Below are positions 22,950 through 30,723 of a stretch of DNA of 37,520 nt, in pieces. The translations under genes were made by a program, and so were the position numbers. Source of the stretch: Methanopyri archaeon. GTDB taxonomy: Archaea > JAADCQ01 > Methanopyri > Methanopyrales > Methanopyraceae. Every line of letters starts with the position of its first letter. Positions within the stretch are counted from its first letter, which is position 1. The notes beneath the pieces are model-generated. The model made no database searches. It saw only the letters and a list, made by a program, of their open reading frames with translations, and was not told the DNA's origin. The stretch spans positions 1-37,520 of the forward strand of contig JAADCQ010000026.1 in NCBI GenBank assembly GCA_013154335.1, written 5' to 3'.

Positions 22950-24905
22950 ATGATCGTGACCGACGTGGTGAAGGGCCGGGTCGTCAACGGGTACCAGGAC
23001 AGGAGGAGGACCTACTGGGACGGTCGCGTGGTGTTGGACACGGAGGACGGGAAGGTAACCGTCAGGATGCCCGGTGTCATCGCCGGGTGGCTCACGAAGG
23101 GCACCGAGGTCAAGGTGGAGGGCCGGTCAATCGGGGACGAGGTGGACGTTTTTGAAGCTGACGTGGAGATCCACCGCAGGCACGACGACGAGTGGGTACA
23201 GGTGTGGCCTCCCTTCGAGGCCGAGGCGACCCTCGAGAGGACCGACGTGCTGGGTCGCGAGGTTTACAGGTACGAACTCAAGTTCAGGGAGGCCATCCAC
23301 AGGGAGGACTACGAGGCCATCGTCGGGCTGGAACAGTACCACTACGCGAGCGAGAAGGACGTGGTGGCCGTCTGGAGATGCGCCGAGTGCGGTAGAACCG
23401 TCAGGGAGAACATCAAGCCCGAGAAATGCCCCAAGTGCGGTTCGAGGAACGTGTACCTCTGGGCCATCAGAGGATCCCTACCCGCCTCGAGGTTCATGGT
23501 GGTCGAGCTCCAGAACGCCGAGGAGTACGAGCCCGACATAGTCGCGTACGTCAGGGTGGACCCACCCATCCCCAAGATGAACAGGAGGCTACCCGACGGC
23601 GGCGTGGAGAGGAACATCAGGGAGAAGGTGTTCGGGGAGGACTGGTTCCACCCCACGTTCGAACCCAGGCGGGGCAAGACCGTCGAAGACATACTCCACG
23701 AGTGCGACACGCACGTCGCCAGGATAGCCAGGGTAGTCGTCCACCCCGAGTACAGGGCCGACGGTATAGGAAGGGAATCGGTGAGAGGCGCCGTCAGGTG
23801 GATAAAGGAACGCAGGATACCCGAGATGAAGTCCGAAAAGCACCTCGTAGAGGTCATAGCCCAGATGGCCAGGTATCACCCGATATTCGAGAGCGTCGGG
23901 TTCGTCTACCTTTGGGACACGGGCTCCGGCAGACCTTACCTGGTCAAACCCCTGACCGACGAGGCGAAGGCCAAGGTGAGGGAGTTCCTGAGGAAGGATC
24001 CCGTCGCCAGACAACACGGAGGCAGGCTCTACGTCTCGAGGCTCAGGAACATAGAGGTCGAACCCCTCGAAGAACCCATCCGTATAGAAGACCTCAACAA
24101 GACCTTCACCACCGAACTGGACGTGAGCGGGCTACCCGAGGAACTCGTGGAACTCCTCAGGGCCTTCGGCGTTATCCACAGGAAGATCCAGCAGTACGTC
24201 CTACAGGACGTGAACCTCGAGATAGAACCCGAGAAGATCTACGTCGTGGTCGGACCCAGCGGCGCGGGCAAGACCACACTCGCCCGCATGATAATGGGCG
24301 CGGACCCCGAGTTCGTGGAGGGAATGAAGAGGAAACTCCTCGAGGAACTGTCCTCCCCCGTCGTCTCCAGGGCCCTCTCGACCCTCGGGGTGGACGTCAG
24401 GGAACTCGCCGATGAACTCGTGAGGGAGATGTACGAGCCGGACGACGGGGAGGTGATCCTACCGGACAACCTGAAGCTAGCGGCCATGATACCCGGGGAG
24501 GTGGAACCCGAGATACCGCCCTACAAGCCCATCATAGAGATACTCTACGACGTCACGGGCGACGCGTCCCTAGCGGCGGAGATCCTCAACAGATCCGGGA
24601 TAGCGGACGCCGTCCTGTACAGGAGCCCCTACGAGAGGCTCTCTCCCGGTCAGAAGGAGAGGGTGAGACTCGCCAGGATGATAGCCGAGGGCGCGAACCT
24701 CCTCGTGATAGACGAGTTCTGCTCCCACCTGGACCCCAAGACGGCCATGAGGGTGGCCAGGAACTTCTCGAGCATGTGCAGGGAACTGGGGATCACCGCG
24801 CTGATAATAACCCACAGGCCCGAGGTCGTGGACGCGCTGGCACCCGACTACATGATCTACGTGGGACACGGCGTCGTGGGCAAGAAAAGGTACGGCGCCG
24901 ACTAG
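22950..24905 (+). CDS. ABC-type ATPase fused to acetyltransferase domain (COG2401-like)
   Basis: A 651-residue multidomain protein. Residues 1-100 form a beta-rich region; C144, C147, C160 and C163 (CAECG ... CPKCG) form a zinc ribbon; a GNAT-like segment follows (ARVVVHPEYRADGIGRESVRGAV, about 258-280). The C-terminal third is a soluble ABC ATPase with Walker A GPSGAGKTT (434-442), signature RLSPGQKERVRLARM and Walker B LLVIDEFCSHLD. There are no membrane helices, so it is not a transporter. This matches the archaeal family described as an ABC ATPase fused to a predicted acetyltransferase, whose substrate is unknown; RNA or ribosome modification would suit the neighbours. ATG 22950 abuts GGAAGGGTG; GTG 22956 is possible. 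Confidence 0.88.
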   Translation: MIVTDVVKGRVVNGYQDRRRTYWDGRVVLDTEDGKVTVRMPGVIAGWLTKGTEVKVEGRSIGDEVDVFEADVEIHRRHDDEWVQVWPPFEAEATLERTDVLGREVYRYELKFREAIHREDYEAIVGLEQYHYASEKDVVAVWRCAECGRTVRENIKPEKCPKCGSRNVYLWAIRGSLPASRFMVVELQNAEEYEPDIVAYVRVDPPIPKMNRRLPDGGVERNIREKVFGEDWFHPTFEPRRGKTVEDILHECDTHVARIARVVVHPEYRADGIGRESVRGAVRWIKERRIPEMKSEKHLVEVIAQMARYHPIFESVGFVYLWDTGSGRPYLVKPLTDEAKAKVREFLRKDPVARQHGGRLYVSRLRNIEVEPLEEPIRIEDLNKTFTTELDVSGLPEELVELLRAFGVIHRKIQQYVLQDVNLEIEPEKIYVVVGPSGAGKTTLARMIMGADPEFVEGMKRKLLEELSSPVVSRALSTLGVDVRELADELVREMYEPDDGEVILPDNLKLAAMIPGEVEPEIPPYKPIIEILYDVTGDASLAAEILNRSGIADAVLYRSPYERLSPGQKERVRLARMIAEGANLLVIDEFCSHLDPKTAMRVARNFSSMCRELGITALIITHRPEVVDALAPDYMIYVGHGVVGKKRYGAD

Positions 24906-25351
24906 ACGACCTCCACGTCCACGTCGACGATCACGGGCCCCAGGGTCCTGGTGATCACGCACTTGGCCGCGCCCTTCCTCGCCACCCGCTCGACTTCCTC
25001 CGGGTCCACGTCCCCCTCGGGTTTCACCCTGATCACGATGTCTATCGAACAGACCACGTTCCTCCTCTCGTCCTTCTCCGCCCTAGCCTCGCCCGTGACC
25101 TCCGCCTCGATACCCTCCTTCTCCAACGCGTGACCCGCGTTCATCACCGTACAGGCCAGGGCCGAGGCCGCCAACAGGTGCAGGGGCGAGACCTCCCCCG
25201 GACCCGCTACCTTCCCGGACTTCAACCTCATCCTCTCACCGTCGACGAACTCCACCTCACACTCCCCGTCACCGAGGAACACGCAGCGAGGCTCCACCTG
25301 ACCCATCCACACCCGGCCCCTCGTGTCGAGGCGTTGATTAAAATCATCCAT
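24902..25351 (-). CDS. OsmC/Ohr-family protein
   Basis: A 149-residue OsmC-fold protein. It has the GEVSPLHLLAASALACTVMNAGHAL segment bearing the first conserved Cys (SALACTVM), a hydrophobic strand VVCSIDIVIRVKPEGD, and a second conserved Cys in KGAAKCVITRTL. The two-cysteine arrangement fits thiol-dependent hydroperoxide reduction. ATG 25351 (MDDFNQRL) is chosen because a TATA box lies 25-30 bases upstream, which would make the mRNA almost leaderless; the longer frame from 25366 is less likely. It overlaps the convergent COG2401 gene by 4 bases. Confidence 0.85.
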   Translation of the reverse strand: MDDFNQRLDTRGRVWMGQVEPRCVFLGDGECEVEFVDGERMRLKSGKVAGPGEVSPLHLLAASALACTVMNAGHALEKEGIEAEVTGEARAEKDERRNVVCSIDIVIRVKPEGDVDPEEVERVARKGAAKCVITRTLGPVIVDVDVEVV

Positions 25352-25373
25352 AAACCACAGGCTCAAGTTGAAA

Positions 25374-25385
25374 CCATATTTAACC
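25374..25385 (-). promoter_or_regulatory. osmC-like TATA box
   Basis: The minus strand reads GGTTAAATATGG. Predicted start about 25352-25356 coincides with ATG 25351, suggesting a leaderless transcript. The box overlaps the stop codon of the AIR-synthase-like gene. Confidence 0.5.
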
Positions 25386-26267
25386 CTTGAGGGCGCTGAT
25401 ACGTCCGGCCACCTCGGTCATGAGATCCTCGTCCACCAACACCCTCCCGGAGACCCTCAGCACGGGCTCCTCGACGACCTCCCCGATCACGCACGCCGGG
25501 CACCCGTGATCGGCGCAGATCGCCACCACCTCCTCGGAATCCCCCGGCTCCACGGTGACGAGGATGTTGTCCCAGTTCCTGGTGAGGCTCGGGTAGGGAA
25601 CCGAGTGCAGGTCCATACCCACGCCCGACTTGGCGCACACCAGCGCCGCCATGGCCACCAGACCACCCTTCGTCACGTCCTTAGCCGCCCGCACCAACCC
25701 CCTCTCGGCCACCCGCGGGAACGCCTCGAACAACCGCCTGGCCTTCTCCATCCTCTCCTCGGGATCCCCGTGGATGGGTTCGCCCACCAACAGCACCTCC
25801 TGCCCGGGCTCGGCCGCGTCATCCCTCAACGGCTCCGGCGCCACGAGGGGTCCCATCACCGTGAGGGAAACCTTGGGTTCCTCCACGTCGTCCTCGATCA
25901 TCGTGTTCCCACCCAGAACCACGAGCCCCAGCGCTTCCGCCTGCTCCGCCACGCACCCGATGGCCTCCCGCGCCCCCTCCTCGTCGGGCGCTATCACGGT
26001 GTCGACGAGGTACCTCGGCTCGCCACCCATGGCCAACACGTCCGTGGAAGCGTGCACGACGGCGGACTTCCTCACCAACCTGAACGCGTAGGGACCGTCC
26101 GCGCTGACCACCAGCGGGGAATCCGACGGTTCCAGGACGGCCCCGTCGTCGAAGTCACCCAACCCGACGATAACCCCCTCACCATCCCGGGGCAACGGTT
26201 TTACCAGCCGGGCGTCGTCGGCCGCGTACCTCAGGACGTGTTCACGCAACCCCTTCAACCCCTCCAC
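25380..26267 (-). CDS. AIR synthase/HypE/SelD superfamily protein
   Basis: A 295-residue protein of the PurM-like ATP-binding superfamily. The N-terminal half carries the Asp-rich region (VGLGDFDDGAVLE) and VSADGPYAFRLVRKSAVVHASTDVLAMGGEP, typical of the ammonium/ATP-binding part; the C-terminal half has VLLVGEPIHG, DVTKGGLVAMAALVC and SGVGMDLHSVP (the GGL/G motif shared by PurM, HypE, ThiL and SelD). It lacks the C-terminal Cys of HypE, and no Sec/Cys catalytic residue of SelD is clear. It may be one of the methanogen AIR-synthase-related proteins of unknown function. GTG 26267 is used; TTG 26258 is possible. Divergent from the AEC transporter by 18 bases. Confidence 0.75.
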   Translation of the reverse strand: MEGLKGLREHVLRYAADDARLVKPLPRDGEGVIVGLGDFDDGAVLEPSDSPLVVSADGPYAFRLVRKSAVVHASTDVLAMGGEPRYLVDTVIAPDEEGAREAIGCVAEQAEALGLVVLGGNTMIEDDVEEPKVSLTVMGPLVAPEPLRDDAAEPGQEVLLVGEPIHGDPEERMEKARRLFEAFPRVAERGLVRAAKDVTKGGLVAMAALVCAKSGVGMDLHSVPYPSLTRNWDNILVTVEPGDSEEVVAICADHGCPACVIGEVVEEPVLRVSGRVLVDEDLMTEVAGRISALKG

Positions 26268-26285
26268 CCCCTCGGGGAGACCGAG

Positions 26286-27176
26286 TTGGGAGGGTACGTG
26301 GAACTACTGGCCCTGGTCTCCCTGGGCTACGCGTTGAGAAGGGTAGGGGTCCTGGACGAAACCTCCTCCTCGCACCTCAACGCCTTCGTCGTGTACGCGG
26401 CCATGCCCGCCCTCGTCTACAAGGTCACCTCCTCCATACCCGTCCACGAGCTCGTGGGATACGGCGAGATGACCCTGGTCTCGATAGCCACGGCCTCCGT
26501 GTCCACCGCCCTGGCGGCCGGGATCGCTAGGTTACTCCGTGAAGAAGACCCGCTGGTACCGATCCTATGCTCGAGCCTGGGCAACACCGGGTTCCTGGGC
26601 TACCCCATATGCCTCTCCACCTTCGGCGAGGAAGGTCTCAGAGCCGCCGTGTTCTACGACTTCGGAACCGTCCTATGCGTGATAGCGGCCTACGCCATCG
26701 CGGGACGTGGGAACCCGATCAAGGTCAGCCTCAGGTTCCCGCCCGCCCACGCGGCCGTCGCCGGGATGCTCACGTCCATCCTCTCGGTCAAGCTCCCGAC
26801 CCAAGCCGTCTCGATCCTCAAGGACCTTGGAGGGGCCGCCGTCCCCACGATCATGGTGTCCCTCGGGGCCGCCCTCAAGTGGAGGATCTCCGAGTGGACG
26901 ACCATGGTACCCGCCGCCTGGACCATCAAGCTGGGGATATCCCCGCTCGTGGCCCTAACCCTGGCCCACGCCCTAGGGCTGGAAGGCGTGAAAGCGTACG
27001 TGGCCACCGTGGAAGGGGCGATGCCGCCGGCGGTCATGACCGTGGTCCTGTCGGAACTCCTGGGGAGAAGAGTCGATCTAGCGGCCTCGATCACGTTCTC
27101 CGCCACCGTGATCTCGCTGATGACGGTACCGTTGGTGATACTGACGGTGACCGGGAGGATACCGGCGATCACCTAG
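26286..27176 (+). CDS. AEC-family transporter (auxin efflux carrier/permease fold)
   Basis: An integral membrane protein of about 296 residues with repeated hydrophobic helices. It has the N-terminal LVSLGYALRRVGVLDETSSSHLN and VVYAAMPALVYKVTSS patterns typical of AEC transporters, the mid segment SSLGNTGFLGYPI (the family GNTGFxGxP motif), and the C-terminal AVPTIMVSLGAAL and GAMPPAVMTVVL. Family members export or exchange organic acids or amino acids; the substrate cannot be told here. The frame is open for 900 bases upstream but only as a shadow of the opposite gene. TTG 26286 (GGGGAG about 7 bases upstream) is preferred; GTG 26298 is an alternative. Confidence 0.88.
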   Translation: MGGYVELLALVSLGYALRRVGVLDETSSSHLNAFVVYAAMPALVYKVTSSIPVHELVGYGEMTLVSIATASVSTALAAGIARLLREEDPLVPILCSSLGNTGFLGYPICLSTFGEEGLRAAVFYDFGTVLCVIAAYAIAGRGNPIKVSLRFPPAHAAVAGMLTSILSVKLPTQAVSILKDLGGAAVPTIMVSLGAALKWRISEWTTMVPAAWTIKLGISPLVALTLAHALGLEGVKAYVATVEGAMPPAVMTVVLSELLGRRVDLAASITFSATVISLMTVPLVILTVTGRIPAIT

Positions 27177-27191
27177 GGGGAGCACCCGACG

Positions 27192-27737
27192 GTGAAGATC
27201 GAAGTACCCACGGTGTGTTACGGTCGGGCGGACGCCTGCCCCGACTCCCGGTGGAGATCCTACGAGGAGTACCTGGCCGAGATCATGCCCGACGTGAGGA
27301 AAGACGGCATCGAGATACGCTTCGAGCCCCCATCGAGGTGCGACGAGGGATGGAGACACACCCTCACGGCCCTGGACGTTCTCATGAGGCTCTACGCGGA
27401 CAAGGTGAGGGTGGAGGGCGCCACCATCGGGGACGTGGACGTCCTGGAGATACTCGCGCCCGCGTACGATCAGGTGTTTCGTAACTACGACGTCCTGAAA
27501 GCCCGCGTGGGGATCCCGGAGGGTCACGTCCACGTGAGGACGGAGGTGACGTGCAAGGACGGTAGGAGGATCGTCCTCCAGGAGGCGACCGTGTCGAACC
27601 TGCTGAGGGCTTTCGTGACCGTCAAGACGCATCCCGAGGTGGAGTGCGTGGAGTTGGAGCGTCGGGAGTGCGACGCGCCCGGGTACGCCCGCTGGCAGCT
27701 GATCGAATCGCGGGTTCACCGGCGTCGGCGATCCTGA
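27192..27737 (+). CDS. Uncharacterised 181-residue protein
   Basis: I do not recognise a family. GTG 27192 is preceded by AGGGGGAG. The protein is soluble, with several Cys (VCYGRADACPD, SRCDEGW, VTCKDG, VECVELERRECD) that may form a metal or disulfide site. The centre WRHTLTALDVLMRLYADKVRVEG looks helical. The C-terminal 35 residues lie in a 116-base overlap with the convergent MBL-fold gene and end in HRRRRS, so one of the two genes may have acquired an extended tail. It follows the AEC transporter by 15 bases on the same strand. Confidence 0.65.
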   Translation: MKIEVPTVCYGRADACPDSRWRSYEEYLAEIMPDVRKDGIEIRFEPPSRCDEGWRHTLTALDVLMRLYADKVRVEGATIGDVDVLEILAPAYDQVFRNYDVLKARVGIPEGHVHVRTEVTCKDGRRIVLQEATVSNLLRAFVTVKTHPEVECVELERRECDAPGYARWQLIESRVHRRRRS

Positions 27738-28626
27738 GTACGAACTCCCTGTAACTCATCACCTCCCTACGCCCGCACCTCGGACACAGCACCGTGATCT
27801 CCGACGGATCCTCGCCCAGCGGGACCACCGGGTTACCGCACCCCGGGCAACGGTAATCCCTCGCGAACCTGAACACGGGACAACCCCGGCCCCTCTCGCA
27901 ACGCTGGCAAAGGTGGTACCGCCGGAGACACGGGACCCTCGCCTCCACGGTCCAGGAGACGTCGATCTCGAGGCCGAAGTCCGGCACCACTACGGCGGCA
28001 TCGACGTCGAGGTCGGCCACCGCCTCGGGCCTGTAGGAGATCATGTGAACGGGGATGACGAGTCTCGGTCGGAGCACCTCGCACGCGGTCTCAACGTGCC
28101 GGAAGTAAGCGTGTCCCGGGACGCCGGAACACTCCATGATCAGCACGTGCACGGGGCTGACGTTTCTCGCCAGCTTCAGGAACACCCGCGGGTTCACGTC
28201 ACCCGTGAACGCCACCCTCACGCCTTCGATCTCCAGCACGTAGGCGGAGGAACCGGCCGTGTGTCCGGTTCTCACGGTCTCGACGACGAGCGGGGCGTCC
28301 TCGGCGGGTCTGGCGGTGTACGAGTACCTCCTCTCGGCGACCCCCCTATCGGGCTCCGGGACGTAAGGTTCCCCGAAGAGATCCCCGTGCTTAGCGTGAT
28401 CCGTGTGGTGATGCGTGACCAAGGTGACGTCGGGGTCGGGCCACCCGAACATATCGAACAGACCCGGGGCCGATCGGAGTTCCTCGGGCAGATCCACCTC
28501 CTCGGGAACCCTGGAGTCGTACCCTCTCCTCCAACCCCCGGGGTCGAACAGGACCTCGACCTCGGGGGACGAGACGGTGACGACGGCCCCCGGAGTGGCC
28601 CCGAACAGCCTGACCGGCGAGTACAC
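27622..28626 (-). CDS. MBL-fold metallo-hydrolase with C-terminal zinc ribbons
   Basis: A 334-residue protein. The metallo-beta-lactamase core has LVTHHHTDHAKHGD (HxHxDH metal motif, near residues 71-76), VRTGHTAGSSAYVLEI, VAFTGDVN (metal Asp) and VIPVHMISYRPEA. The C-terminal part holds zinc-binding pairs CQRCERGRGC, YRCPGCGNP and VLCPRCGR, suggesting nucleic-acid or protein contact. It resembles archaeal beta-CASP-less MBL proteins of unknown substrate. GTG 28626 starts 3 bases after the ksgA stop. The last 35 residues (Arg/Pro/Ala-rich, ending RTPPRDAS) overlap the orphan at 27192 and look like a recent extension. Confidence 0.85.
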   Translation of the reverse strand: MYSPVRLFGATPGAVVTVSSPEVEVLFDPGGWRRGYDSRVPEEVDLPEELRSAPGLFDMFGWPDPDVTLVTHHHTDHAKHGDLFGEPYVPEPDRGVAERRYSYTARPAEDAPLVVETVRTGHTAGSSAYVLEIEGVRVAFTGDVNPRVFLKLARNVSPVHVLIMECSGVPGHAYFRHVETACEVLRPRLVIPVHMISYRPEAVADLDVDAAVVVPDFGLEIDVSWTVEARVPCLRRYHLCQRCERGRGCPVFRFARDYRCPGCGNPVVPLGEDPSEITVLCPRCGRREVMSYREFVLRIADAGEPAIRSAASGRTRARRTPDAPTPRTPPRDAS

Positions 28627-28628
28627 CT

Positions 28629-29465
28629 TCAGCGTAACACGTCCTTCAGGGCCTTCGATAGCTCCAGCACCTCCTCCGGTGTCATGTGCATGGGCCTCTT
28701 ATCCAAGAGATCGGGGGGCACTGCTCCCAGGAGTTCGTCCTCGTCGAGACCCTCCCGTGAGGCCCAGTTACGGAGGGCGTTCCTGAGGGTCTTCCTACGG
28801 TAGGGGAACACGCCGGCGCATACCCTCTCCAGCGTGTCCACGCCCACCTCCAGGACCTCTTCGGGCGGGTTCGGGACGAGTTTCACCACGGCGGAGGATA
28901 CCCGGGGTGGGGGCACGAAGGATCTGGGTGGGACGCCCCTCACCACCTCGACGTCGCACGTCAGGGACACGAGGACCGTCAGTCTGCCGTAGTCCTTGGT
29001 CCCGGGCTCCGCGGTCATCCTGTCGGCGAACTCGCGCTGGACCGTTATGACGGCCAGGTCCAGGTCGGACTTGACGACCTCGGAGACGACAACCGAGGAT
29101 ATCTGATATGGTATATTGGAAACTATCTTGTTTACATTTTCTGGAATACCTAGCTCGACGAAGTCCCCGTGCACGATCTCGAGGTCGTCCCTGTCCCCTA
29201 GCTCCCTCCTCAGGATCTCCACCATCTCGGGATCCAGCTCGATCGCCACGACGCGACCGGCCGCTTCCACGAGTTTCCTGGTAAGGGTTCCGGGACCGGG
29301 ACCGATCTCCAGCACCGTGTCGTCCGGGCCGAGCTCCGCGGCCTCTATCATCGCGTCCATGACGTCGTCGTCTATCATGAAATGCTGTCCGAGGGATTTC
29401 CTGGGTTTGATCCCGTACCTCCTGCTGAGGCGTGCCAGGTACTCAGCCGTCCCTCCTCTCGACAC
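28629..29465 (-). CDS. ksgA: 16S rRNA m6,2A dimethyltransferase (KsgA/Dim1)
   Basis: Dimethylates the two adjacent adenosines in the 3'-terminal hairpin of 16S rRNA using SAM, a late step of small-subunit assembly. The 278-residue protein has [17 protein letters not shown], motif [18 protein letters not shown], the acidic [17 protein letters not shown] and the catalytic SNIPYQIS (NLPY type). The GTG start at 29465 lies inside the end of the CDAT8 gene (23-base overlap). A short AT-rich patch (29101-29150) contrasts with the rest. It joins rio1 and the KH protein elsewhere in the window as part of the 30S-maturation set. Confidence 0.95.
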   Translation of the reverse strand: MSRGGTAEYLARLSRRYGIKPRKSLGQHFMIDDDVMDAMIEAAELGPDDTVLEIGPGPGTLTRKLVEAAGRVVAIELDPEMVEILRRELGDRDDLEIVHGDFVELGIPENVNKIVSNIPYQISSVVVSEVVKSDLDLAVITVQREFADRMTAEPGTKDYGRLTVLVSLTCDVEVVRGVPPRSFVPPPRVSSAVVKLVPNPPEEVLEVGVDTLERVCAGVFPYRRKTLRNALRNWASREGLDEDELLGAVPPDLLDKRPMHMTPEEVLELSKALKDVLR

Positions 29466-30294
29466 CCACGGACACCCTCCTACCCAGGACGTCGACGTGG
29501 ACGAGGGTTCTCGGGTCCTCCAAATCCACCTCGTGGCCGGCCGACGTCAGGACGTCCCCTATGAACACCTCGGCCTCCTTGGATCCGGAGAACGTGGGTC
29601 CCGGGGAGGCCACGTTCGCCCTCACGGCGAAGGGGTCCTCGATCAGCGGCTCCACCACCTCGAGCACGTCTTCCGCCAGGCTCTCACGGTCCTCGTAATC
29701 GCCGCTGAGTTGGAAACGTCTGACCTTGAACACGGACCCGAACGTCTCCTTCAAACGCCCGTGGGCGCGGTCGGGGTCCCCCCTCTTCACCATCACCTCC
29801 ACACGGCCCGCCATGTTGTTGGGTGCGGGGACGACCTCGGCCTCGACCCCTATCCCCGTGAGGAGGGCGTAGGTCCTGGCCGCCACGTCCTCCTCGGTCA
29901 GGTACGGGTTGCCCCCGAACGTGATGAGAACATCGAGCCGTGGGACGGGGCGCCACGCCGGGGGCTCGGACGGGTGAACCTCCACGCAGGGTACCCCGAG
30001 CCTCTCGAGTAGGTAGGGCCCGTACCCCCTCCCCTTGCCCAGGTACACGACGCCGGCGACGCCCGCCTCCGCCATGGCCTCGGCGCAGTACCTGCACGGT
30101 CTCGCGGTCACGAAGATCACGGCACCCTCGACGTCGTGCTTCCTGACCAGCTTCTTCTCGGCGTGTTCCCCGCCGGTCTCCTCCACGGCCACGACCTCGC
30201 CGTCCTTTATCAGGGCGGCCGCGACCGTCGTGGAGGATATCCTCTTGAGGACCTCTTCCACGTCGATGGTCTGCCCGCCGAGCGTAACCTTCAA
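29443..30294 (-). CDS. cdat8: tRNA C8-to-U8 cytidine deaminase (CDAT8)
   Basis: A 283-residue protein joining an N-terminal cytidine-deaminase domain to a C-terminal THUMP domain. The zinc site is GGEHAEKK (H44, catalytic E46) and [11 protein letters not shown] (C67, C70). The second half (about 150-283) has a ferredoxin-like linker and a THUMP region near [18 protein letters not shown] and [16 protein letters not shown]. This architecture is the one established for M. kandleri CDAT8, which edits C8 to U8 in the many tRNAs of that organism encoded with C8; it is otherwise essentially unknown. TTG 30294 is the start. It overlaps ksgA by 23 bases, indicating coupled expression of two RNA-modification enzymes. 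Confidence 0.92.
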   Translation of the reverse strand: MKVTLGGQTIDVEEVLKRISSTTVAAALIKDGEVVAVEETGGEHAEKKLVRKHDVEGAVIFVTARPCRYCAEAMAEAGVAGVVYLGKGRGYGPYLLERLGVPCVEVHPSEPPAWRPVPRLDVLITFGGNPYLTEEDVAARTYALLTGIGVEAEVVPAPNNMAGRVEVMVKRGDPDRAHGRLKETFGSVFKVRRFQLSGDYEDRESLAEDVLEVVEPLIEDPFAVRANVASPGPTFSGSKEAEVFIGDVLTSAGHEVDLEDPRTLVHVDVLGRRVSVGVERRDG

Positions 30295-30332
30295 CCGTCC
30301 GTCCCCTCGCGTCGATCCGAGGGTGTCGCGTC

Positions 30333-30719
30333 TTGAAGGCTCGTGATCTCGCCACCTTGGGCGTGGCCCAGGTCCCGTTCGACGCGAAGGTAAAGGACGT
30401 CGTCAGGGAGATGGTGAAGGCCGGCGTTCACGGCGTGGCGGTGGTCTCCGAGGACGGGACGTTCATGGGTGTCGTCGAACAGGAACATATCCTCGAGGCC
30501 ATGGACCCGGAGAACCCGGAGGAGGTCTTGGACCTGCCCGTGGAGGAGGTGATGGACGAGGAGCCCGCGATCGTGGACCCGGAGGACGATCTGGAGACGG
30601 TGTTGAGGTTGATGAAGGACGAGGGAGTGACGAGGGTTTTCATCGTGAGTTGCGAGGGTAGACCCGTCGGGGTCGTGAGCCTGACGGACGTCCTCAGGGT
30701 CGTGTCCGAGGAAGGGTGA
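30333..30719 (+). CDS. Two-CBS-domain protein
   Basis: A 128-residue single Bateman module: [27 protein letters not shown] (repeat 1) and [40 protein letters not shown] (repeat 2, split across residues 86-125). Likely binds an adenosine-type ligand and acts as a regulatory protein by itself. TTG 30333 lies 38 bases from the divergent CDAT8 start, so the two may share a control region. Its stop is 4 bases from the convergent orphan gene. Third CBS-only protein in the window. Confidence 0.88.
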   Translation: MKARDLATLGVAQVPFDAKVKDVVREMVKAGVHGVAVVSEDGTFMGVVEQEHILEAMDPENPEEVLDLPVEEVMDEEPAIVDPEDDLETVLRLMKDEGVTRVFIVSCEGRPVGVVSLTDVLRVVSEEG

Positions 30720-30723
30720 TCCC

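Noticed and set aside
25368-27176. A 602-residue frame starting opposite the AIR-synthase-like gene
   Set aside because: The first 300 residues are His/Pro/Arg-rich antisense shadow; the AEC transporter begins at 26286 or 26298.
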